A DNA stretch of 5,251 nt from Pseudomonadota bacterium (GTDB taxonomy: Bacteria; Pseudomonadota; Alphaproteobacteria; Sphingomonadales; Sphingomonadaceae): the NCBI GenBank assembly GCA_023445495.1, contig JAEXLC010000064.1:1-5251 (forward strand), given 5' to 3'. The translations under genes were made by a program, and so were the position numbers. Positions 1 through 5,117 of this stretch are shown here, in pieces (position 1 is the first letter of the stretch; each line of letters starts with the position of its first letter). Under the pieces are notes generated by a model. It did no database searches and was not told the origin of the DNA. It saw only the letters and a list, made by a program, of their open reading frames with translations.

Positions 1-32
1 TCTCCCCATCGGGGAGAGGGTTGGGAGAGGGG
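1..32. repeat. CT/GA-rich inverted repeat, cut by the window edge
   Basis: Bases 1-7 (TCTCCCC) and 11-17 (GGGGAGA) form a 7-bp perfect stem around the three-base loop ATC. A second GA-rich run, GGGAGAGGGG, follows at 23-32. The stem probably extends past the left edge of the window. The run at 23-32 is the exact reverse complement of 79-88, so this block and the hairpin at 80-102 can also pair with each other. Short hairpins of this type are familiar as dispersed intergenic repeats in sphingomonad genomes; that attribution is from memory. No protein-coding content is evident here. Confidence 0.6.
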
Positions 33-79
33 CAGGACTGGGCCGTATGCTGCGAGGCGATGGGATTTGGACTCACTTC

Positions 80-102
80 CCCTCTCCCCGGAGGGGAGAG
101 GG
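80..102. repeat. 10-bp perfect CT/GA hairpin downstream of the response regulator
   Basis: Bases 80-89 (CCCTCTCCCC) pair perfectly with 93-102 (GGGGAGAGGG) around a GGA loop. The arms match those of the hairpin at 1-17 but the loop differs (GGA against ATC), so the two look like copies of one repeat family. The hairpin lies 19 bp past the regulator stop codon and could end or protect the transcript. No T-run follows the stem on either strand, so I do not call it an intrinsic terminator. The rest of 1-120 shows nothing else I can support. Confidence 0.6.
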
Positions 103-120
103 AGCTAGGCCTGGCGTCCC

Positions 121-840
121 TCAAAGCCGGGTCACTTCGGCGGCCAGGGTGTAGCCGCCGCCCCAGACGGTCTTGATGATCGCGGGGTTCTTCGCGTCGA
201 TCTCGATCTTCTTGCGCAGCCGGCTGACCTGGTTGTCGATCGCACGATCGAAGGCGGCGGCCTCGCGGCCCTGGGTCAGGTCGAGCAGTTGGTCGCGGGT
301 GAGGACCGCGCGGGGGCGGGTGACCAGCGCGTGGAGCAGATTATACTCGCCGGTGGAAAGCGGGACCGAGACGCCCTCGCGGTCGACCAGCGCGCGTTCG
401 CCGGTCTTGAGCACCCAGCCGGCAAAGGCGAAGCTGCCCGCATCGGGCGCGCTCTGGCGAACGCCGCCGGCCTGGAGGCGGCGCAGCACCACCTTGATCC
501 GGGCGGCAAGCTCGCGCGGGGAGAAGGGCTTCACGACGTAGTCGTCGGCACCCATTTCGAGCCCGACGATCCGGTCGGTCTCCTCGCCGCGCGCGGTGAG
601 CAGGATCACCGGCGTGTCGCTGGTCTCGCGGATATGGCGGCAGAGCGACAGCCCGTCCTCGCCGGGCATCATGATGTCGAGCACCACCAGATCGATCGCA
701 TAGGCGGCCATGCGGGCGCGGGCGCCCTCGGCATCGCCGGCCTGGGTGATGCGGAACCCCTGCTTGGTGAGATATTGCGCGAGCGGTTCGCGGATCGAGC
801 GCTCGTCCTCGACGAGCAGCAGGTGCGGCGTTTCCGACAT
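121..840 (-). CDS. OmpR-family two-component response regulator (receiver plus winged helix)
   Basis: This 239-residue cytoplasmic regulator is expected to be phosphorylated by a sensor histidine kinase and then bind DNA. The receiver domain spans about residues 6-120. It has the acidic residues E11/D12, the phospho-acceptor D55 in VLDIMMPGEDG, switch residue T82 and the conserved K104 in VVKPF. The C-terminal winged helix spans about 135-236, with a recognition-helix region around AIDNQVSRLRKKIE and the wing TVWGGGYTL. The sequence GRE..A..RAIDNQVSRLRKKIE resembles the OmpR branch more than PhoB. Length is typical. I chose the ATG at 838-840, which places MSETPH directly before the first strand. 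An in-frame ATG at 858 (MTYEPD) and a TTG at 906 are alternatives, and none has a good Shine-Dalgarno sequence. The gene lies 94 bp downstream of the EF-hand gene on the same strand, so co-transcription is plausible. The partner kinase is not in the window and the target genes are unknown. Confidence 0.95.
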   Translation of the reverse strand: MSETPHLLLVEDERSIREPLAQYLTKQGFRITQAGDAEGARARMAAYAIDLVVLDIMMPGEDGLSLCRHIRETSDTPVILLTARGEETDRIVGLEMGADDYVVKPFSPRELAARIKVVLRRLQAGGVRQSAPDAGSFAFAGWVLKTGERALVDREGVSVPLSTGEYNLLHALVTRPRAVLTRDQLLDLTQGREAAAFDRAIDNQVSRLRKKIEIDAKNPAIIKTVWGGGYTLAAEVTRL

Positions 841-884
841 ATCGGGTTCGTAGGTCATGGGCGGGCCGCAAGACAAGAGGGGGT

Positions 885-920
885 GCCCGGGCAGGCGAGG
901 AGGCAAGAGCCCGCCCGGGC
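885..920 (-). promoter_or_regulatory. Intercistronic hairpin between EF-hand gene and response regulator
   Basis: Bases 885-896 (GCCCGGGCAGGC) and 909-920 (GCCCGCCCGGGC) form a 12-bp stem with a 12-base loop. The single imperfect position (893/912) is a G-U wobble in the minus-strand RNA but an A-C mismatch in plus-strand RNA, so the structure favours the minus transcript. It starts 14 bases after the EF-hand stop codon and ends 44 bases before the chosen regulator start. The T-run after the stem is poor (CCCCCTCTTGTCTT), so partial termination, transcript processing or mRNA protection are all possible roles. Each arm also contains the self-palindrome GCCCGGGC. Confidence 0.5.
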
Positions 921-934
921 GAGTTTCCGGGGGC

Positions 935-1354
935 TCAGTTGTTTTCCGAGCCGCCCGGCGGGGGACCCTGGCGGTTGCCCATGCGGGCCATCACCGCGTC
1001 GATCTCTGCCTTGTCGATCTTGCCGTCGTGATTGGTGTCGATGCGGTCGAAGCGCTGGGCGGCCTGGGCCTGCATCTGGTCGAGCGTGACGTCGCCGGTC
1101 ATGCCGCGCATGCCCATGCCGCCGCCCCGGCCCGCGGCTTCGCGCTCGGCTTCGCTGACCTTGCCGTCCTTGTTGGTATCGAGCGTGGCGAAGCGCGCGG
1201 CGATGCCGGCGTTATATTCTTCCTTGGTGACGATGCCGTCGCCATTGGTGTCGAGCCGGCTGAGCATGCCGCCGCCGCGCTGCGGGGCATCCTGCGCGAA
1301 GGCCGGGGCGGCGATGGCCGATGCGGCGAAGGCGACGAGGAGGAACTTCTTCAT
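935..1354 (-). CDS. Exported small EF-hand calcium-binding protein, three intact loops
   Basis: This 139-residue protein carries a Sec signal peptide: MKK, a hydrophobic stretch to about residue 16, and the cleavage motif AFA before Q21. The mature protein should therefore be periplasmic or secreted. Three canonical 12-residue EF loops are visible: D35-E46 (DTNGDGIVTKEE), D59-E70 (DTNKDGKVSEAE) and D106-E117 (DTNHDGKIDKAE). All have Asp at 1, Asn at 3, Asp at 5, Gly at 6 and Glu at 12, so each should bind calcium. Loops 1 and 2 begin 24 residues apart and can form a pair. Loop 3 is isolated behind a Gly/Met-rich linker (residues 76-86). The tail is Gly/Pro-rich. The ATG at 1352-1354 is preceded by AAGGAG about 10 bases upstream; a TTG at 1387 would place charged residues before the signal peptide and is rejected. 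The response regulator lies downstream on the same strand. A calcium-buffering or calcium-sensing role is inferred from the loops, and the exact function is unknown. Confidence 0.92.
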   Translation of the reverse strand: MKKFLLVAFAASAIAAPAFAQDAPQRGGGMLSRLDTNGDGIVTKEEYNAGIAARFATLDTNKDGKVSEAEREAAGRGGGMGMRGMTGDVTLDQMQAQAAQRFDRIDTNHDGKIDKAEIDAVMARMGNRQGPPPGGSENN

Positions 1355-1359
1355 CGGGT

Positions 1360-1405
1360 GCGAACTCCTTGGTCTCGGAGGTCCCAAGCCCCCGACAGAG
1401 TTCGC
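1360..1405 (-). promoter_or_regulatory. Structured 5' leader covering the EF-hand gene ribosome-binding site
   Basis: If transcription begins upstream of 1405, the leader RNA has a perfect 8-bp outer stem: GCGAACTC (1405-1398) with GAGTTCGC (1367-1360). Inside it lies a 7-bp stem, TCGGGGG (1395-1389) with CCTCCGA (1381-1375), containing one G-U pair and a 7-base loop. The 3' arm of the outer stem overlaps the last three bases of the Shine-Dalgarno sequence AAGGAG (1370-1365). A competing pairing, CTTGG (1388-1384) with CCAAG (1372-1368), would break the inner stem, and CCTCC at 1381-1377 could pair with the Shine-Dalgarno itself. This is a plausible translational switch, but the transcription start is unknown and it matches no riboswitch class I recognise. 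Confidence 0.4.
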
Positions 1406-1458
1406 TTTTCATGGACGGCTGTCGCACGGGTTTGTCACCCGCGCGGGAAACTGTCGCA
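1393..1458. promoter_or_regulatory. Cluster of three CTGTCG motifs upstream of the EF-hand gene
   Basis: CTGTCGCA occurs at 1419-1426 and again at 1451-1458, 32 bp apart start to start, close to three helical turns. The core CTGTCG also occurs inverted at 1393-1398 (CGACAG). Between the two direct copies lie the stem CGGGT/ACCCG (1427-1431 with 1437-1441) and the palindrome CCCGCGCGGG (1438-1447). The cluster sits in the 111-bp gap between the thioesterase stop and the EF-hand start, where the EF-hand promoter would be expected. It looks like a transcription-factor operator. The neighbouring OmpR-type regulator is an obvious candidate, but nothing in the sequence proves that it binds here. 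I could not identify convincing -35 and -10 boxes. Confidence 0.35.
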
Positions 1459-1465
1459 ACTTGTA

Positions 1466-2239
1466 TCAGCCGAAGATGGCGACGCCCTGCATGGCCTCGG
1501 CGATGGGTTCGCCGGCGGCGTTCCAGATCGACATGCGCTGGGTGGAATAGCCGTCGCGCGCGGTGTCGGCATTGGCGTGGAGCAGCCACCAGCCGTCCTG
1601 GGTCCGTGGCTCGGCGGCCTGGAAGTTGATCTGCCAGTTGAGCGAGCTGAGCGGGGTGCGCCGTTCCTCGAGCAGCTTGAAGGCGGCGGGAGGGAGCCCG
1701 TCGCCGATCGCCATCAGCTCGACGAACGGGTGTAGCCCGGCGTGATCGCGCAGCCGGGCCCAGCGCAGCCATTCGGCGGGGCCGGTGTCATGCTTTTGGT
1801 CGAGGAAGTTGAAGTTGCCGGTGAAGAAGTCCTCCGGGCCGGTATAGAGCTCCGCATCGGCCGGGGGCGGGGCGACGGGGGCGCGCTTCGCCGCATCGTG
1901 GGCGATGGTCGAGGCGAGCGGGGCCATGAAGACGAAGGTGGCGCGCAGGCCGAGGCCGGCTTCGGAGGTCACGTCGGACTGGAGGAAGGCGGCGTTGCGG
2001 CCGCGGCGCAGCTTGGTGGCGGTGACGGTGACCGGGCCGGCGAGCGGGCCGATGAACGCGACCTGGGCGGAGCGGGGCGGCGGCAGGTCGGGCTCGACTT
2101 CGAGCGCGGCCTGAAGCGCCATCGCGGCGGAGAGGCCCCCGTAAGCGGTGCGCCCCTGCATCCAATCGGTGGGGACGGTGCTGGTGAAGCCGGTTTCGGT
2201 ACGGACGGCCTGGGCGAGGATCGTGGCGAGCGGAGTCAT
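1466..2239 (-). CDS. Two-hotdog acyl-CoA thioesterase (TesB-like / 4HBT_3 type)
   Basis: This 257-residue cytoplasmic enzyme is expected to hydrolyse acyl-CoA to free acid and CoA. The N-terminal hotdog half spans about residues 15-110 (W26, then GRTAYGG at 29-35, and a strand-rich stretch around VAFIGPLAGPVTVTATKLRRGRN). A linker follows, and the C-terminal hotdog half spans about 150-257, ending in the typical WWLLHANA...QGVAIFG strands. Compared from memory with E. coli TesB (Asp204, Thr228, Gln278), I see D180 in AIGDGLPP, S199 in SSLNWQINF and Q251 in MQGVA, so an Asp-Ser/Thr-Gln active site appears kept. The ATG (2239-2237) overlaps the TGA of the upstream acyl-CoA synthetase as ATGA. 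No Shine-Dalgarno sequence is evident, so translation is probably coupled. The length suits the single-chain double-hotdog family. Acyl chain preference cannot be read from the sequence. Confidence 0.85.
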   Translation of the reverse strand: MTPLATILAQAVRTETGFTSTVPTDWMQGRTAYGGLSAAMALQAALEVEPDLPPPRSAQVAFIGPLAGPVTVTATKLRRGRNAAFLQSDVTSEAGLGLRATFVFMAPLASTIAHDAAKRAPVAPPPADAELYTGPEDFFTGNFNFLDQKHDTGPAEWLRWARLRDHAGLHPFVELMAIGDGLPPAAFKLLEERRTPLSSLNWQINFQAAEPRTQDGWWLLHANADTARDGYSTQRMSIWNAAGEPIAEAMQGVAIFG

Positions 2240-3741
2240 GCGGCGGTGATCCGGTCGCGCAGCTCGCGCTTGAGCACCTTGCCGATCGCGCTGCGGGGCA
2301 GCTCGTCGAGCTTGTGGAGGTCGGCGAGGCGCTGGGTCTTGCCGACCCGGGCGTTGAACCATGCCAGCACTTCCGCAGGGTCGCCGGGGCCGGTGAAGAA
2401 GCCGACCGGGGTCTCGCCCCATTGCTCGGACGGCACGCCGATCACCGCGCAATCGGCGACCTGGGGATGGGTGATGAGGATCGCTTCGAGGTCGGAGGGG
2501 TAGATGTTGAAGCCGCCCGAGATGATGAGGTCCTTCTTGCGGTCCATCAGGATCAGGAAGCCGTCCGCGTCGAAGCGGCCGACATCGCCGTGGCGGATGT
2601 AGCGATTGCCCTCGCTATCGTGCCAGGTCGCGTCGGCGGTGGCATCGGCGCGGCCGTGATAGCCGGTCATCATCGCGCCGGAGCGGCCGACGACTTCGCC
2701 CATCTCGCCCTGGGGGACTTCCTTGCCGTCCTCGTCGATCAGGCGGAGGTCCTGGCCGGGGAGCGGCACGCCCACCGTGTGCAGCTTGGTCGGGTTGGCG
2801 TTGCAGATGAGCACGGTGGTGCCGCCGCCCTCGGTCATGCCGTAATATTCGACGAGCAGGCCCGGCCAGCGGGCGAGGATGTCGGCCTTGAGCGCGGCGG
2901 AGAAGGGCGCGCTGGTGCAGGTCTTGAAGACGAAGCTCGACATGTCGAAGCTGTCGAAATCGGGCAGCGCCATGATCCGCTGATACTGGACGGGGACGAG
3001 CATCGCGTGGGTGGCGCGGTGCTTCGCGGCCTGAGTGACGAAAATGCGGGCGTCGAACTTGCCGAGCAGGACCGCGGTGCCGCCCCAGGCGATCGTCGGG
3101 ATGAAGCTGACCAAAGTGGTGTTCGAATAGAGCGGGGTGGCGATCATCGTCACCGCGCTGCCGAAGCCGCCCGGCGCGCGGGCGATATGGATCCAGCGCA
3201 TCGATTGGGGCTGGACGATGCCCTTGGGCGTGCCGGTGGTGCCCGAGCTGTAGATGATGTTGAAGGGATCGTCGGGGCCGATCTCGACGGGCGCGGGCGT
3301 CGCGCCTTCGGGAGCGAGGAAGTCTTCCAGTGCTTCGAGGCGGACGATCCTGGCGGAGACCTGGGCGTCGCCGAGCGCTCTGGCGCCGGTCTCGTCGAGG
3401 AACAGCACCTTGGCTCCGCTGTCGGCGATCATCGCGGCGAGCTGGGCGGGAGTGGCGGAGGGCTGGAGCGGGGCGGGGACGCCGCCGGCGCGCAGCGCTG
3501 CGAAGAAGGCGGCGCCATAGTCGATCGAGGAAGCGGCGAGGATCGCGACCGCATCGCCCTTGCCGACGCCTTCGCGCTGGAGCGCGGCGGCGAGGCGATC
3601 GAGCAGCGGGTCGAGCTCGGCATAGGAGATCGACTTGTCCTCGTGGATCATCGCCGGCTTGTCGGGCCGCTCGGCGGCATGGCCGCGGATCAGATCGGAG
3701 ACCGTGGCGAATTCGCCCGCCAGCATTTCCTCGGTACGCAT
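2236..3741 (-). CDS. ATP-dependent acyl-CoA synthetase / AMP-forming ligase (ANL superfamily)
   Basis: This 501-residue enzyme activates a carboxylic acid with ATP to an acyl-adenylate and then transfers it to CoA. All core motifs are visible: the phosphate-binding loop YSSGTTGTPKG (164-174), YYGMTEGG (299-306), the ATP-ribose aspartate D386 in HGDVGRFD, the hinge region DRKKDLIISGGFNIYPSDLE (400-419) and the C-terminal catalytic lysine K488 in PRSAIGKVLKREL. No signal peptide or membrane segment is seen, and the length is typical. The start ATG (3741-3739) has a strong Shine-Dalgarno sequence (GGGGAGG) 4 bases upstream, lying within a small hairpin. The stop overlaps the thioesterase start by 4 bp, which points to one transcript and a shared substrate pool. 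The acid could be a fatty, aromatic or terpenoid acid; similarity to FadD-like ligases does not settle which, so I give no gene symbol. The MFS gene lies 69 bp upstream on the same strand and may be co-transcribed. Confidence 0.93.
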   Translation of the reverse strand: MRTEEMLAGEFATVSDLIRGHAAERPDKPAMIHEDKSISYAELDPLLDRLAAALQREGVGKGDAVAILAASSIDYGAAFFAALRAGGVPAPLQPSATPAQLAAMIADSGAKVLFLDETGARALGDAQVSARIVRLEALEDFLAPEGATPAPVEIGPDDPFNIIYSSGTTGTPKGIVQPQSMRWIHIARAPGGFGSAVTMIATPLYSNTTLVSFIPTIAWGGTAVLLGKFDARIFVTQAAKHRATHAMLVPVQYQRIMALPDFDSFDMSSFVFKTCTSAPFSAALKADILARWPGLLVEYYGMTEGGGTTVLICNANPTKLHTVGVPLPGQDLRLIDEDGKEVPQGEMGEVVGRSGAMMTGYHGRADATADATWHDSEGNRYIRHGDVGRFDADGFLILMDRKKDLIISGGFNIYPSDLEAILITHPQVADCAVIGVPSEQWGETPVGFFTGPGDPAEVLAWFNARVGKTQRLADLHKLDELPRSAIGKVLKRELRDRITAA

Positions 3742-3744
3742 GCA

Positions 3745-3764
3745 TCCTCCCCGGTTAGGGGAAG
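3745..3764 (-). promoter_or_regulatory. Hairpin enclosing the synthetase ribosome-binding site
   Basis: In the minus-strand RNA, CUUCCCC (3764-3758) pairs with GGGGAGG (3752-3746) around the loop UAACC, with one U-G wobble. The whole Shine-Dalgarno sequence of the acyl-CoA synthetase gene is in the 3' arm, 4 bases before the ATG. The gap upstream to the MFS stop (3742-3810) also holds the AT-rich palindrome TTTTCGAAAA at 3800-3809. That palindrome has no GC stem followed by Ts and is not a clear terminator, and I see no convincing promoter boxes. Confidence 0.45.
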
Positions 3765-3810
3765 GACTAGAAGAGCCCCCGCGCGAACGCCATACGCAAT
3801 TTTCGAAAAA

Positions 3811-5031
3811 TCACTCGGGCGTGGGTTCGGGCGCCGGCGCACGGATATGGACGAACAGCGCGATGATGAGCGCGGCGATCGCCATCAGCGTGCCGGCCAC
3901 GAGGAAGGCGGCGCCGTCGAAGCCGTGGCGCGAGCCGGCGGCCAGCGCCTGGGTGGCGATCAGCGGGCCGAGGATCGCCGCGACATTGTTCATGCTCGAT
4001 ACGCCGCCCTGCAGCGCGCCCTGGTGCGACGGGCCGACCATGTTCGACAGCGTGCCGTTGAGCGCGGGATAGGCGAAGGCCCCGAACGCGCCGATCAGGA
4101 AGAAGGCATAGACCTGCCAGCCCTGCTGGATGAAGGCGTAGGCGAACAGCGTGAACGACGCGCAGCCGAGCGCGATCAGCGCGGCGCCCCGCTCGCCGAC
4201 GCGCTTGATGACCCGGCCGGTGAGCAGCGCCTGGACCAGCACGGTGAGGAAGCCGACATAGGCGAGCGACCAGCCGATCGCGGTGGCGTCCCAGCCGAAG
4301 CGGATCGCTGCCCAGAAGGACCAGGTCGACGGGTAGACGGTGCCGGCGAGCTGCCAGAAGAACCAGGCGAGCAGCAGCGGCCCGGCATTGCCGGCATGGA
4401 AGAGCGGGCGGAAGGCGCCGATGATGTGCGCGTCGGACCAGCGGAACGGGCGGCGGTTTTCCTGCGCCAGCGTCTCGGGCAGGAAGAAGAACATGACGAC
4501 CGCGTTGAGCGCGGCGCAGATCGCGGCGATCAGGAAGGGCGCGCGCAGGCCGAGGCCGGCGCTGATCCCGCCGAGCGCCGGGCCGAGGATGAAGCCGACG
4601 CCGAACGCCGCGCCGACCAGCCCGAACACCGCGCTGCGCTTCTCGGGCGGGGTGACGTCGGCGATCACGGCGCTGGCCGGGCCGAAGGTCGCCCCGGCGA
4701 TGCCGGCGATGACGCGGCCGACGAACAGCCAGACGAGGCTGGGCGCCCAGGCCATCAGCGCATAGTCGATCGCGAAGGCAATCATCGAGAGGATGAGGAC
4801 CGGGCGGCGGCCGAAGCGGTCGCCGAGATTGCCGAGCACCGGACCGGCGAAGAAGCCGGCGATGGCGAAGGCGGCGAGCATCCAGCCGGCGATGCGCGTG
4901 GCCTGGTCGAGCCCGACATGGCCGAGTTCGGTTACCAGCGCCGGCAGCACCGGCATGACGATGCCGAAGCCGATCACGTCGATAAGCACGGCGACGAGCA
5001 CGATCGGCACCGCGCGATGTTCGAACTTCAT
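3811..5031 (-). CDS. MFS drug/H+ antiporter, TetA-like (DHA1) family
   Basis: This 406-residue inner-membrane protein has the length and about twelve hydrophobic segments expected of a 12-TM exporter. Motif A, GNLGDRFGRRPVL, lies at 67-79 between TM2 and TM3. The antiporter motif C, GFILGPALGG, is at 146-155 in TM5. FGW...GWSLA (245-255) and GPSHQGALQGG (333-343) are typical of the tetracycline-resistance-protein (TCR/Tet) group. Set against TetB from memory without gaps, it keeps D18 (TetB D15), D71 (D66), R75 (R70), D89 (D84) and R106 (R101). It has T263 where TetB has H257 and A291 where TetB has D285. It is therefore probably a proton-driven exporter of something other than tetracycline. 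The start at the ATG 5031-5029 is supported by AGAGGGGA five bases upstream; an in-frame extension to 5217 would translate straight through the REP hairpins and is rejected. The acyl-CoA synthetase follows 69 bp downstream. Confidence 0.93.
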   Translation of the reverse strand: MKFEHRAVPIVLVAVLIDVIGFGIVMPVLPALVTELGHVGLDQATRIAGWMLAAFAIAGFFAGPVLGNLGDRFGRRPVLILSMIAFAIDYALMAWAPSLVWLFVGRVIAGIAGATFGPASAVIADVTPPEKRSAVFGLVGAAFGVGFILGPALGGISAGLGLRAPFLIAAICAALNAVVMFFFLPETLAQENRRPFRWSDAHIIGAFRPLFHAGNAGPLLLAWFFWQLAGTVYPSTWSFWAAIRFGWDATAIGWSLAYVGFLTVLVQALLTGRVIKRVGERGAALIALGCASFTLFAYAFIQQGWQVYAFFLIGAFGAFAYPALNGTLSNMVGPSHQGALQGGVSSMNNVAAILGPLIATQALAAGSRHGFDGAAFLVAGTLMAIAALIIALFVHIRAPAPEPTPE

Positions 5032-5036
5032 GATTA

Positions 5037-5050
5037 TCCCCTCTTGGGGA
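5037..5050 (-). promoter_or_regulatory. Small hairpin enclosing the MFS ribosome-binding site
   Basis: In the minus-strand RNA, UCCCC (5050-5046) pairs with GGGGA (5041-5037) around the loop AAGA. The Shine-Dalgarno sequence AGAGGGGA lies in the loop end and 3' arm, 5 bases before the ATG at 5031. The form is nearly the same as the hairpin at the synthetase start. Confidence 0.4.
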
Positions 5051-5063
5051 GGTCTTACCCTTC

Positions 5064-5091
5064 CCGTCATCCCGGCGAAAGCCGGGATCTC
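5064..5091 (+). repeat. REP-like hairpin, copy 1
   Basis: A 28-bp unit has the 8-bp stem ATCCCGGC (5069-5076) with GCCGGGAT (5081-5088) around a GAAA tetraloop, flanked by CCGTC and CTC. It matches, in inverted orientation, the unit at 5118-5145 at 26 of 28 positions. It lies 33 bp upstream of the MFS start, so it is either in the 5' untranslated RNA or beside the promoter. Units of this form are familiar as dispersed extragenic palindromes in many proteobacteria and are often mobilised by RAYT transposases; no transposase gene is in this window. Confidence 0.8.
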
Positions 5092-5117
5092 GTGCGGCTC
5101 TATTCCCGCCATCGCCT

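Noticed and set aside
841..906. Longer starts for the response regulator (ATG at 858, TTG at 906).
   Set aside because: They add up to 22 residues unlike the start of a receiver domain, and the TTG lies in the loop of the intercistronic hairpin. The ATG at 858 cannot be excluded, but 840 fits the family length best.
1212..1412. A small minus-strand frame beginning at the ATG 1412-1410 (MKSELCRGLG...) that might be a leader peptide before the EF-hand gene.
   Set aside because: It has no Shine-Dalgarno sequence and runs on out of frame deep into the EF-hand gene, turning Arg-rich, so it looks like a shadow frame.
1427..1447. CGGGT/ACCCG stem and CCCGCGCGGG palindrome after the thioesterase as a terminator.
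   Set aside because: No T-run follows, and the element sits between the two CTGTCGCA repeats, so an operator role is at least as likely.
3795..3810. AT-rich palindrome after the MFS stop as an intrinsic terminator.
   Set aside because: The palindrome TTTTCGAAAA has no GC-rich stem followed by a T-run in the transcribed direction. Termination cannot be supported, so read-through into the synthetase gene stays possible.
5029..5040. GATAAT immediately before the MFS ATG as a -10 box giving a leaderless transcript.
   Set aside because: There is no -35-like sequence at the right distance, and a good Shine-Dalgarno sequence overlaps it.
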